Shown one piece after another: positions 1 to 6,662 of a stretch of DNA of 15,160 bases. The DNA is taken from assembly GCA_020848055.1 (NCBI GenBank), contig JADLBB010000105.1, positions 1 to 15,160 of the forward strand. Reading direction: 5' to 3'. How positions within the stretch are numbered: the first letter of the stretch is position 1; each line of letters opens with the position of its first letter. The notes under the pieces were generated by a model that saw nothing but the letters and a program-made list of their open reading frames with translations, searched no databases and was not told the origin of the DNA. The translations under genes were made by a program, and so were the position numbers. The DNA is from Chloroflexota bacterium. GTDB taxonomy: Bacteria; Chloroflexota; Limnocylindria; QHBO01.

Positions 1-119
1 GGTGGGGTAACCTGCTGCACAACCAGACCGCGCTGCGCCTCAAGCTGCGGCTGTTCACGCGGCCCAACACGATTGTCGCCGACGTCCCCTACCACGCCCC
101 GGATCGCACGCCGAGCTGA
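1..119 (+). CDS. KimA-like potassium transporter, C-terminal end only (cut by window edge)
   Basis: The window opens inside a coding frame that reads WGNLLHNQTALRLKLRLF and onward to a TGA at 117-119. About 28 of its first 30 residues match the C-terminus of the complete KimA-like protein encoded at 1028-3079 (WENLLHNQTALRLKLRLF onward). It then diverges, ending in a longer tail (HAPDRTPS instead of RIRA). It is therefore the end of a tandem paralogue of the downstream transporter, in the same orientation. The visible part belongs to the cytoplasmic C-terminal domain, so nothing can be said about the membrane part. Whether the full gene is intact lies outside the window. Confidence 0.85.
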   Translation, partial: WGNLLHNQTALRLKLRLFTRPNTIVADVPYHAPDRTPS

Positions 120-128
120 GCCGGCGCC

Positions 129-198
129 TGCGCGGGGCGGTGCGCGGGGCGGATGCGTGGGGCGTGTGCGCGGGGCGGTTGCGCGGGGCGGTGCGCGC
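129..198. repeat. G-rich short tandem repeat, about five 12-13 bp units
   Basis: Five imperfect copies of a unit close to TGCGCGGGGCGG follow one another just after the partial kimA paralogue. Each carries a GGGG run, so a G-quadruplex on the + strand is possible. Long open frames on the opposite strand here are low-complexity (Ala, Arg, Pro, His) and are not taken as genes. Confidence 0.75.
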
Positions 199-200
199 AT

Positions 201-215
201 GTGCCCCACCGGCAC
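201..215. repeat. Small hairpin, copy 1 of 2 (GTGCC-N5-GGCAC)
   Basis: GTGCC 201-205 and GGCAC 211-215 form a 5-bp stem with a 5-base loop, closely followed by ATCGGCG. The same stem, loop size and following ATCGGCG recur at 356-370, so this is a duplicated element. There is no U-tract, so it is not a convincing intrinsic terminator. Confidence 0.5.
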
Positions 216-229
216 GCATCGGCGAAGTT

Positions 230-262
230 GAGGCCGTGATGAGGCCGTGATGAGGCCGTGAC
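230..262. repeat. 11-bp tandem repeat, three copies of GAGGCCGTGAT
   Basis: Units at 230-240, 241-251 and 252-262 are identical apart from the last base (T to C). The array is preceded by TT, so it begins TTGAGGCC. The 11-bp period is one helical turn and the unit resembles the TTGA boxes upstream of kimA (918-935). It may be another regulator array or just a simple repeat. Confidence 0.8.
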
Positions 263-355
263 CGCCGCCTCGTTGGCATGGCTGTGCCACCGCAGCACAG
301 GACGGCCAAGATGACGCGCCAGCGGCCCCGGAGAGCGTTCCTGCGTGGCCGATGC

Positions 356-370
356 GTGCCCACCCGGCAC
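356..370. repeat. Small hairpin, copy 2 of 2 (GTGCC-N5-GGCAC)
   Basis: GTGCC 356-360 and GGCAC 366-370 repeat the hairpin of 201-215, again followed by ATCGGCG. Apart from these repeats I see no gene in 120-518. A TTGACA at 416-421 has no -10 box at the right distance. Confidence 0.5.
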
Positions 371-518
371 ATCGGCGCAGGCAGGCGGGTTTCACCCGTC
401 CAGGCGCCGAAGCGCTTGACACGGCGCGGTATGGTGACGCTCCGCCGCTGCGTGCCCTCGCGCGACGGATCGCATGTGCCCACGTCAAGCCAACGACCAG
501 GGGAGGCAGGTAGCTTCG

Positions 519-866
519 ATGGGTGCGCAACCAGGGGCGGGCGCGAGCGTTGCCCCGCGCCGCAATACCGCGAACGGCCAACCAGGCAACGGCAAGGCAT
601 CCAACGGCCACGCCAACGCGCGCGAGTTGTGGCCGCTGGGCGTGGTGGACGCGCCGGAGGCCGGCGGGTGGGTCGTTGTCAACATGGCGACGCTGCGCGT
701 CGTGGAGCCCGGCTACGTCTGGCCCGACCGCGCGCACGCCGAACGATGGGCCCGTGCCGAGCTGGATCGCGAACGGCGGGATGAGGCGGACTATCGGCGC
801 CGCCAGGATGAGCCGGTCGAACGAGGCCTGGCCCGATCCTGGGCCGCCAACCACCGCGACGCCTGA
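519..866 (+). CDS. Small hypothetical protein, 115 aa
   Basis: I chose the ATG at 519 because a purine-rich ribosome binding site (GGGGAGGCAGG, 500-510) sits 8 bases before it; a start at 474 has nothing comparable. The first 35 residues are polar and low-complexity, rich in Gly, Ala, Asn and Arg. Residues 35-70 contain a likely strand pair (GVVDAPEAGGWVVVNMATL), followed by a charged helix (HAERWARAELDRERRDEADY). There is no signal peptide or membrane segment, so it should be cytosolic. I do not recognise a family. It sits alone between the two KimA-type genes, and its only link to potassium metabolism is position. The frame carries the least strained composition of the overlapping frames here and has the only good ribosome site. 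Confidence 0.55.
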   Translation: MGAQPGAGASVAPRRNTANGQPGNGKASNGHANARELWPLGVVDAPEAGGWVVVNMATLRVVEPGYVWPDRAHAERWARAELDRERRDEADYRRRQDEPVERGLARSWAANHRDA

Positions 867-917
867 CCCACCAACTTCGGGGACCGACCTCCACGGCACG
901 GCGTCCACCGGCCGATA

Positions 918-935
918 TTGAGCGAACGTTGAGCG
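918..935 (+). promoter_or_regulatory. Direct repeat TTGAGCG-N4-TTGAGCG upstream of kimA (candidate KdpE-type box)
   Basis: TTGAGCG occurs at 918-924 and again at 929-935, 11 bp apart, so both face the same side of the helix. OmpR/PhoB-type regulators typically bind such direct repeats as head-to-tail dimers, and a regulator of this class is encoded in the same block. Closely similar paired TTGA boxes lie just after that regulator gene (5423-5438 and 5455-5470). The rest of 867-1027 shows no clear -35/-10 pair and no recognisable riboswitch. Confidence 0.5.
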
Positions 936-992
936 GCTGAGGCGTCCTTCCACGTTCCCGCGGGCATCACCGGCGTGCGACGCTAGGGCCCG

Positions 993-1031
993 ATGCTGAC
1001 CGTCCATGCGCTGGTCGCCACCGTCACGTGA
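993..1031 (+). CDS. Possible 12-codon leader peptide overlapping the kimA start
   Basis: ATG 993 opens a 12-codon frame, MLTVHALVATVT, ending at TGA 1029-1031. That stop overlaps the kimA GTG (1028-1030) in a GTGA arrangement typical of translational coupling. An AGGG (985-988) lies 4 bases before the ATG and could be its ribosome site, whereas the kimA GTG has no ribosome site of its own. Coding is not provable at this length. Confidence 0.35.
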   Translation: MLTVHALVATVT

Positions 1032-3079
1032 GCGAAGCGACCGGCGGCAAGCCGAATACAGGTGGTTCGCGGCGTGCGGATCGGCTGCTCGAGGTGCGAG
1101 AAGAGCGCCGCGGTAGCCGGCCCGGCGATACCTACATTCGGATCGTCCGCCCGTACGAGGAGCTGTTCGAACGCGGCGACGACGGCGAGCTGATCGCCAC
1201 CGAGCGCACCGTTCTCGATCGGCCCGGCTGGACGCGCGCGCTGCGCGCGTTTCGCACATTCCTGATCGGTCGGCCGATCAGCAGCCAGCACGAAGGGCAT
1301 GAGCGCCTGACCAAGATCAAGGCGCTCGCCATCCTCAGCAGTGACAACGTCAGTTCCTCCGCCTACGCGACCGAGGAGATGATGCGGATCCTGGTGCTGG
1401 CCGGGATCGGCGCCATCAGCCTGACGATGCCGCTGACGATCGTCATCTGCGCCGTCCTGGCCATCGTGGCCACCAGTTACTGGCAGACGATCAAGGCGTA
1501 CCCGGACGGTGCCAGCAGTTACCTGGTGGCGAGCGACAACCTCGGATACCGGGCCGGCCTCGTCGCCGGCAGTGCCCTGCTCATCGACTACACGCTGACG
1601 GTGGCCGTGTCGATCTCGGCGGCGGTCGCTGCCATCACCTCGGTCGTACCGGAGATGTTCGCCTGGCGCGTCGCGATCGCGGTGTCGATCGTCCTCGTGC
1701 TCATGATGGGCAACCTGCGTGGTATCCGCGAGTCGGGAACCATCTTCATGGCGCCGACGTACCTCTACATCGTGACAGTGCTGGTCATGGTCGGGATCGG
1801 GTTGGCGCGGCTGGCGACCGGGACCATGCCCGAATACATCCCCCCGCCCGAATGGCTGGCCGCCGAGCAGGGTGGCCAAGCGCTCGGATTGCTGCTCATC
1901 CTTCGTGCCTTCAGTTCCGGGGCCGCGGGGTTGACCGGCGTCGAGGCCGTCAGCGATGGCGTCCCCGCCTTCAAGCCGCCCGAGTGGCGCAACGCCCGGA
2001 TCACGCTCGTGTGGGCCGCGGCCATCTTCGCGTCCCTGTTCCTCGGGATCAGTCTCCTCGCGAGCCAGCTGGGCATCGTGCCAGACCCCAACGAAGAGCA
2101 GACCGTCCTGTCTCAGGTCGCTCGCGTGGTCGTCGGAGATGGTCCGTACTTCGTGACGATCCAGGTCGCAACCGTCCTGGTACTCGCACTTGCGGCCAAC
2201 ACGGCCTTCGCCGACTTCCCACGGCTGTCGTCGTTCCTGGCGCGCGATGGCTTCATGCCGCGCCAGTTTGCGTACCGCGGCGAACGGCTCGCATTCACGA
2301 CCGGCATCATCGCGCTGTGCGGCTTTGCCGCCCTGCTGCTCGTCGTGTTCGAGGCCAGCGTGACGTCACTAATCCCTCTGTACACGCTCGGCGTCTTCCT
2401 CGCGTTCACCCTGTCGCAGGCGAGCATGGTCGTACGTTGGTGGCGACGGCGCGAGCATGGATGGCAGCGGGGACTCGCCATCAACGGCCTTGGTGCCGTC
2501 ACGACCGGAGTCATCGCCCTCATCGTGGTCGAGAGCAAGTTCGTTGCCGGCGCCTGGATGGTCGTGATCGCCATCCCGCTGCTGGTGATGCTCATGCTGG
2601 CGATCCGGCGTCATTATCGGAACGTCGAGCACGGCCTCGCGCTCGAGCGGATTCCGCCCGGCGGGCGGGTCGATGAACGGCCGATCGTCATCGTCCCGAT
2701 CGCCCGGCTGGATGAGCCGGCGCGGCGCGCGCTCGCTTTCGCCAACTCGGTTTCGACCGATGCCATCGCCGTCCACGTCACGAACGACGCCGACACGGCC
2801 GACGGCCTGCGCGACGCGTGGCCGGAATGGGCCGGCGAGGCCGAGCTCGTGGTCATCGAGTCGCCGTACCGTGCCCTCATCGGGCCGTTGCTCGCCTACC
2901 TCGATGTCATCGGCCGTCGAGAGCCCAATCGCACCGTCCTCGTCGTCCTGTCCGAGTTCGTGCCGCGGCACTGGTGGGAGAACCTGCTGCACAACCAGAC
3001 GGCCCTACGTCTCAAGCTTCGGCTGTTCGGCCGGCCGAACACGATCGTGGCGGACGTGCCGTATCGGATCAGGGCTTGA
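1028..3079 (+). CDS. kimA: KimA-like high-affinity potassium/proton symporter (KUP/APC superfamily)
   Basis: This 683-aa inner-membrane protein aligns well, from memory, with Bacillus subtilis KimA (YdaO), a proton-coupled potassium importer. Residues 78-113 (FLIGRPISSQHEG onward, ending SSDNVSSSAY) match the KimA N-terminus. The potassium-site residues reported for KimA are all present: D106 and Y113 (KimA D36, Y43), Y188, T191 and S195 (Y118, T121, S125), T303 and E306 (T230, E233), and Y452 (Y377). About 12 membrane helices span residues 95-530. Residues 550-683 form the cytoplasmic C-terminal domain ending in LLHNQTALRLKLRLF. About 70 hydrophilic residues precede the KimA-like start and have no counterpart in the Bacillus protein. 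GTG 1028 is the first start that fits and may be coupled to the leader at 993. A KdpD/KdpE-like pair follows 59 bp later. Transport of another cation or an amino acid is less likely given the conserved site. Confidence 0.88.
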   Translation: MSEATGGKPNTGGSRRADRLLEVREERRGSRPGDTYIRIVRPYEELFERGDDGELIATERTVLDRPGWTRALRAFRTFLIGRPISSQHEGHERLTKIKALAILSSDNVSSSAYATEEMMRILVLAGIGAISLTMPLTIVICAVLAIVATSYWQTIKAYPDGASSYLVASDNLGYRAGLVAGSALLIDYTLTVAVSISAAVAAITSVVPEMFAWRVAIAVSIVLVLMMGNLRGIRESGTIFMAPTYLYIVTVLVMVGIGLARLATGTMPEYIPPPEWLAAEQGGQALGLLLILRAFSSGAAGLTGVEAVSDGVPAFKPPEWRNARITLVWAAAIFASLFLGISLLASQLGIVPDPNEEQTVLSQVARVVVGDGPYFVTIQVATVLVLALAANTAFADFPRLSSFLARDGFMPRQFAYRGERLAFTTGIIALCGFAALLLVVFEASVTSLIPLYTLGVFLAFTLSQASMVVRWWRRREHGWQRGLAINGLGAVTTGVIALIVVESKFVAGAWMVVIAIPLLVMLMLAIRRHYRNVEHGLALERIPPGGRVDERPIVIVPIARLDEPARRALAFANSVSTDAIAVHVTNDADTADGLRDAWPEWAGEAELVVIESPYRALIGPLLAYLDVIGRREPNRTVLVVLSEFVPRHWWENLLHNQTALRLKLRLFGRPNTIVADVPYRIRA

Positions 3080-3120
3080 TCCAGACGCTCAAGGACGAGG
3101 GCTGCGAGGGCTCCGGTCCA

Positions 3121-3126
3121 TACAAT
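3121..3126 (+). promoter_or_regulatory. Possible -10 box (TACAAT) for the sensor kinase gene
   Basis: TACAAT lies 12 bases before the kinase ATG at 3139, which would give a leader of only about 5-6 bases. No TTGACA-like -35 is found 16-18 bp upstream. The ATG lacks a ribosome site, which fits a nearly leaderless mRNA. The kinase could then be transcribed apart from kimA. Confidence 0.3.
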
Positions 3127-3138
3127 CGAATTCGGACC

Positions 3139-4725
3139 ATGGAGCCCATCATCCCTCGCCCCTCGCGATTGCCATCCGCCAGCGCACGATACGGCGGCGC
3201 GCTGGTCGTGTGCGCCGTGGCCACCGCGGTGATCCTGGTTCTGCCACGCGCGCTGTGGCTGACGAGCGGCGCCCTGGTCTACCTGCTCGCCGTGCTCGCC
3301 GTGGCGGCCTTGTGGGATCGCGGGCCCGCCATCCTGGCATCGGTCGTGTCGTTCGTGGCCCTGGACTTCATGTTCATCGAACCGCGCTTCACGTTGAGCA
3401 TCTCGTCGGCCGATGAGTGGGTCGCGCTGGTCGCCTACCTCGTTGTCGCCGTCGTCACGTCGCAACTGGCCGCTGGCCAGCGGGAGCGCTACCTCGATGC
3501 CGAGGCGCGAGAGCGCGAGGCGCGCCTGCTCCACGACCTGACCGACCTGCTTGGAGCCACGCCGTTCTCAACGGCACTCAGCGGTGCGTGCGACCGACTG
3601 CGAGCGGAACTGGATGCGGAGGCCGTGGTCATCGTGGTCGACGTCGACGAGGTCCGCACCCGAGCGGCCGCGGGGCACCCCGGCGCCATCGACGCCACCG
3701 CTGCGCTGACCGGTCCACAGACGGTCCTGGGCGAGGGGCGGACGGCCACGGCCGAACGGTCCGGCCGTGCGGGACGCTGGCTTCGGGTTGCCCCCGCGTA
3801 CCGGCCGGCCGGCGCGATGCCGAGGCTCCAGTTGGCGCGCGTGGCGATCCGCCGTGGCAACGACGAGCTCGGCAGCATCCGGATCGGCTGGTCCATGCAG
3901 CGGCGGGCCGGTGCCCGCGAGGCTCGGCTTCTCGACACGGTCGCCGGCCAGCTGGCCGCCGCCATCGAGCGCGAGCGGCTCCGTGCCCAGGCCACCGAAA
4001 CCGAGGCGCTGCGTCGTGCCAGCGAGCTGAAGAGCGTCCTGCTCGACGCGGTGTCACACGATCTGCGGACGCCGTTATCGGCCATCCTGGCATCCGCCGA
4101 CAGCCTGCTTCAGGAGGACGTCGCCTGGAGCGCGGACGATCGAGGCGACTTCCTCGTGACCATCGAACAGGAGGCGACGCGCCTGAACCGGATCGTGGGC
4201 AACCTGCTCGACCTGGGACGCATCCAGGGCGGCGTGCTCGTGCCGGCTCGCCAGTGGCATGACCCGGCACTCGTCGTGCGCGAGGCCCTCCATCGACTCG
4301 CCGACGCCGCATCGGAGCACGACGTCGTGCTGGATGCGCCAGCCGAGATGGCACCGATCTTCATCGACCCGGTTGAACTGGACCAGGTGATCGCCAACCT
4401 GGTCGAGAACGCCATCAAGTACACGCCGCCCGCCGGGATGATCATCATCAGCGTCACGCGCGCCGATGACGAGCTGCGCATCACGATCGAGGACTCCGGA
4501 CCGGGCATCCCGCGCACGGCTCTTCCTCACGTATTCGAGCCGTTCTACCGCGCGCCAGGCCCGCATGCGGGAAGCGGCAGCGGCCTGGGCCTGGCCGTGG
4601 CCGAAGGGTTGATCAGAGCGCACGGCGGTCGCATCTGGGCCGAAAACGGCGCGCGTGGCGGGGCCGCGTTCACGATCGCCCTTCCCGCCCCGGCGATCGA
4701 GGGCCCGGCCGAGCTGATCGAATGA
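3139..4725 (+). CDS. KdpD-like membrane sensor histidine kinase, short form
   Basis: This 528-aa protein reads as the C-terminal half of KdpD. Residues 19-110 hold four closely spaced membrane segments of the DUF4118 type. Residues 130-285 form a GAF-like linker ending in a coiled segment. Residues 297-362 are the dimerisation and phosphoacceptor domain, with SHDLRTPL and phospho-accepting H307. The ATPase domain carries the N box (ANLVENAIKYTP, N420/N424), G1 (DSGPGIP, D452) and G2 (GSGSGLGL, from 478). The large N-terminal KdpD part (about 400 residues with a Walker motif and a Usp domain, where potassium or c-di-AMP is sensed) is absent. The open frame extends back into kimA to 2818, but that part is in the wrong frame to be KdpD and I start at ATG 3139. 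It should phosphorylate the KdpE-like regulator encoded next, which overlaps it by four bases. Confidence 0.88.
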   Translation: MEPIIPRPSRLPSASARYGGALVVCAVATAVILVLPRALWLTSGALVYLLAVLAVAALWDRGPAILASVVSFVALDFMFIEPRFTLSISSADEWVALVAYLVVAVVTSQLAAGQRERYLDAEAREREARLLHDLTDLLGATPFSTALSGACDRLRAELDAEAVVIVVDVDEVRTRAAAGHPGAIDATAALTGPQTVLGEGRTATAERSGRAGRWLRVAPAYRPAGAMPRLQLARVAIRRGNDELGSIRIGWSMQRRAGAREARLLDTVAGQLAAAIERERLRAQATETEALRRASELKSVLLDAVSHDLRTPLSAILASADSLLQEDVAWSADDRGDFLVTIEQEATRLNRIVGNLLDLGRIQGGVLVPARQWHDPALVVREALHRLADAASEHDVVLDAPAEMAPIFIDPVELDQVIANLVENAIKYTPPAGMIIISVTRADDELRITIEDSGPGIPRTALPHVFEPFYRAPGPHAGSGSGLGLAVAEGLIRAHGGRIWAENGARGGAAFTIALPAPAIEGPAELIE

Positions 4726-5426
4726 GCCCAAGCGATGGTGCGCGGATCCTCGTCATCGAGGATGATCCTGCGGTTCGGCGCATCCTGGGCCGCAACCTGG
4801 GTTCACACGGCTACAGGGTCGAGACCGCCGGGACCGGCCGCGAGGGGCTCGACCGCGACCCCGGCTTTCATTCGGACCTGGTGCTGCTCGACCTCGGCCT
4901 GCCCGACATGAGCGGCATCGAGGTCATCGCCGAGTTGCGGGCTCGTACGAGCACGCCGATCATCGTGTTGTCGGTTCGCGAGACCGAGGCGGACAAGGTG
5001 GCGGCTCTGAACATCGGAGCCGATGACTACGTGACCAAGCCGTTTGGTATCGACGAGCTGTTGGCGCGCGTGCGCGTCGCGTTGCGTCGCGCCGCCCGGT
5101 CGACCACGACCGAGCCGATCTTCCGCAGCGGGCCCCTGACGATCGACCTGGCGCGCCGCCGAGTGGAGGTCGATGGTGTGGAGGTGCACCTGACACCGAC
5201 CGAGTACGCGCTGCTGTCGGCCCTGGCGGCCGATGCCGGGTCGGTTCTGACCGAGCGAGCCCTGCTCCAGCGCGTCTGGGGCGCGGACTACGGGTCTGAG
5301 GACCACTACATCCACGTCTACATGGGTCGCCTGCGCAAGAAGATCGAGGCCGACCCGGCCAACCCGCGGCAGATCCGCACTGAGCCAGGGGTCGGCTATC
5401 GGCTGATGATGAACGAGGAACCTTGA
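4722..5426 (+). CDS. kdpE: KdpE-like response regulator, OmpR/PhoB family
   Basis: This 234-aa cytoplasmic transcription regulator has a receiver domain at residues 7-120 and a winged-helix DNA-binding domain at about 133-232. The receiver shows the acidic pocket E13-D14-D15, the phosphorylated D57 in LLDLGLPDMSG, S84 and K106. The stretch SVRETEADKVAALNIGADDY is the KdpE hallmark region. The output domain has LTPTEYALL, the recognition-helix segment DHYIHVYMGRLRKKIE and the closing GVGYRL. The ATG lies inside the kinase stop region (ATGA overlap), so the two are translationally coupled partners. In well-studied bacteria KdpE activates the KdpFABC pump genes; no kdpFABC is visible here, and the adjacent transporter is KimA-type. 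I infer that kimA is its target. Confidence 0.92.
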   Translation: MSPSDGARILVIEDDPAVRRILGRNLGSHGYRVETAGTGREGLDRDPGFHSDLVLLDLGLPDMSGIEVIAELRARTSTPIIVLSVRETEADKVAALNIGADDYVTKPFGIDELLARVRVALRRAARSTTTEPIFRSGPLTIDLARRRVEVDGVEVHLTPTEYALLSALAADAGSVLTERALLQRVWGADYGSEDHYIHVYMGRLRKKIEADPANPRQIRTEPGVGYRLMMNEEP

Positions 5427-5471
5427 GGCGACATTGATCGTTGCGCCCCGGACGTTGATGCGGCATTGAGG
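5423..5471 (+). promoter_or_regulatory. Two pairs of 11-bp-spaced TTGA boxes just after kdpE
   Basis: TTGA starts at 5423, 5434, 5455 and 5466: two pairs with 11-bp spacing, 21 bp between pairs. The pairs share TTGA-K-GCG-R-CATTGA and resemble the pair upstream of kimA (918-935). The first TTGA contains the kdpE stop codon. The site lies between two genes that converge, so no obvious promoter needs it. Confidence 0.5.
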
Positions 5472-5557
5472 TCGATCGCGTCACACTCGATGGGTGGATC
5501 GTCACATCGCCGCCGGCACCGACCCGAAGGTGCCCGCCTCGGCCGCCGATGATCGCC

Positions 5558-6262
5558 TCAGCGCGGTACGGGCAGCAGCGGATCGAGTTCGAGGGAGGCC
5601 GTGTCACGCTGCACATCGTTCGGGCGCTCGTACAGGACGACCTGCCAGACGAGGCCCCGATGCTGCATGCGCCGGACGAACCCGGCGGCACCAATTCGAG
5701 CGTCGATCCGGGCCACCGGATGCACATGGAAGCGGAATGACTGCCTGAACAGGCGCAGGGCGACGTTGCCGATGACGGCGCCGGCGCGCATCCACCATCG
5801 GTCGACCGGATAAACCAGGCCGAGCATCCGGCGAGCGTGCGCGGTCGAGGCGTCGATCAACGCCTCCCAATCGGGATAGCAGCACACGACCCGGTCCAGC
5901 GTGACCACGTCCGCGGGGTCCAGCGTTGGTGCCAGGGCCACGAAGTCGCCGAAGCGGAACGTGGCGCGATCCGCCCAGCCGCGCGCCGTGATCTCGGCCT
6001 GGGCAGTGGCTAGGTAGGCGCGCGAGGCATCGACATCGGTCAGCGAGGCGGCCCCGGCCGCCAGGAGCTCCTGGCCGACGACGCCCACCCCGCCCCCGAT
6101 GTCGAGCACCGTTGCACCCTCGACGCCGGCCCCTGTGATCGCCCCTACCAGGCGCCGGGTGTCGGCGCGCGGGCCATGGCGCCGGTAGGTCGACGCCTCG
6201 CGGCGCGCCATGCGGTCGTCGAAGATCGCGTCGTAATCGGTTCGGCAGCAGTCGGGTGGCAC
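5558..6262 (-). CDS. Class I SAM-dependent methyltransferase
   Basis: This 234-aa soluble enzyme has the Rossmann-fold methyltransferase motif I at residues 52-60 (VLDIGGGVG), the acidic ribose-binding position in TDVDAS, and a post-motif block DRVVCCYPDWEAL. It belongs to a recognisable small family with CC near the start, YRRHGP at 26-31 and a WWMR segment followed by a hydrophobic helix (AGAVIGNVALRLF), which may touch membrane. Its substrate is unknown to me. I start at GTG 6262, ten bases after the stop of the upstream barrel protein, because this keeps the family's N-terminal CC motif; the open frame continues further upstream without similarity. Its 3' end converges on kdpE with about 130 bp between. 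Confidence 0.85.
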   Translation of the reverse strand: MPPDCCRTDYDAIFDDRMARREASTYRRHGPRADTRRLVGAITGAGVEGATVLDIGGGVGVVGQELLAAGAASLTDVDASRAYLATAQAEITARGWADRATFRFGDFVALAPTLDPADVVTLDRVVCCYPDWEALIDASTAHARRMLGLVYPVDRWWMRAGAVIGNVALRLFRQSFRFHVHPVARIDARIGAAGFVRRMQHRGLVWQVVLYERPNDVQRDTASLELDPLLPVPR

Positions 6263-6272
6263 GACCGGTCCG

Positions 6273-6632
6273 TCAGTCCAGCGCCACCGGTTCGAGGACC
6301 GCGTCCCAGTGCGCCTCGACCAGCTCGAAGCGCCGTCGCTCCTCGGCCCTGTGACGAGCCTGGTCGGGGAACAGGCGCCGCGCGATCTCGGCATCGGAGT
6401 GCTCCTCGACCGCGGCCCAGTCGCGGTACGTGATCGTCACCAGGAACGTCCAGGCGGCCTCGCCGGCCCCGTGGAAGCGAGGTCGGTGAGCCTCGACCGC
6501 CAGCAGGCGGCCGGTGCGGACCTGCTCGGCCAGGACCGGGTAGTGGTTCCGTCGGAACAGGTCGATGAACTCGTCGTGGGCGCCCCATCGGACGCGGTAG
6601 AAGTAGGCGATGGTGACGGGCGAATCGGACAT
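6273..6632 (-). CDS. Small dimeric alpha/beta-barrel-like protein
   Basis: This 119-aa protein has the alternating layout of a ferredoxin-like dimeric barrel (NIPSNAP, EthD or monooxygenase-like): strand TIAYFYRVRWG, helix HDEFIDLFRRNHYPVLAEQ, strand LLAVEAHRPRFH, strand WTFLVTITYRDWAAVEEH, then a charged helix ending in FELVEAHWDAVLE. No catalytic residues are obvious, so an enzymatic role is not claimed. I use ATG 6632; a GTG at 6638 is two codons upstream. TAGGCT (6639-6644 on this strand) with a six-base gap to the ATG suggests a leaderless transcript. It is the first gene of a two-gene unit with the methyltransferase. Confidence 0.7.
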   Translation of the reverse strand: MSDSPVTIAYFYRVRWGAHDEFIDLFRRNHYPVLAEQVRTGRLLAVEAHRPRFHGAGEAAWTFLVTITYRDWAAVEEHSDAEIARRLFPDQARHRAEERRRFELVEAHWDAVLEPVALD

Positions 6633-6638
6633 GCGCAC

Positions 6639-6644
6639 AGCCTA
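6639..6644 (-). promoter_or_regulatory. Leaderless-type -10 box (TAGGCT-N6-ATG)
   Basis: On the minus strand TAGGCT precedes ATG 6632 by exactly six bases, the spacing expected if transcription starts at the A of the ATG. The same arrangement (TAGGGT-N6-ATG) precedes the gene at 7603. No -35 match was found. Confidence 0.35.
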
Positions 6645-6662
6645 CGCCACGCGACGGGTGGG

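Noticed and set aside
129..262. CRISPR array
   Set aside because: Units are 11-13 bp and contiguous, with no spacers of 30 bp and no cas genes.
416..421. TTGACA as a -35 box for the small gene at 519
   Set aside because: No -10-like hexamer lies 16-18 bp downstream.
55..600. Long minus-strand frames over the repeat-rich spacer
   Set aside because: Composition is Arg/Ala/Pro/His low-complexity produced by the G-rich repeats, with no ribosome site or domain.
867..1027. Possible c-di-AMP (ydaO-type) riboswitch upstream of kimA
   Set aside because: Bacillus kimA has one, but the conserved core sequences are not seen in this short leader.
983..2992. Long minus-strand frames rich in His, Asp and Gln opposite kimA
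   Set aside because: They are antisense shadows of a strongly supported transporter gene in high-GC DNA.
5494..5748. Small plus-strand frames in the gap after kdpE as a target of the TTGA boxes
   Set aside because: They overlap the methyltransferase C-terminus antisense and show no ribosome site or recognisable domain.
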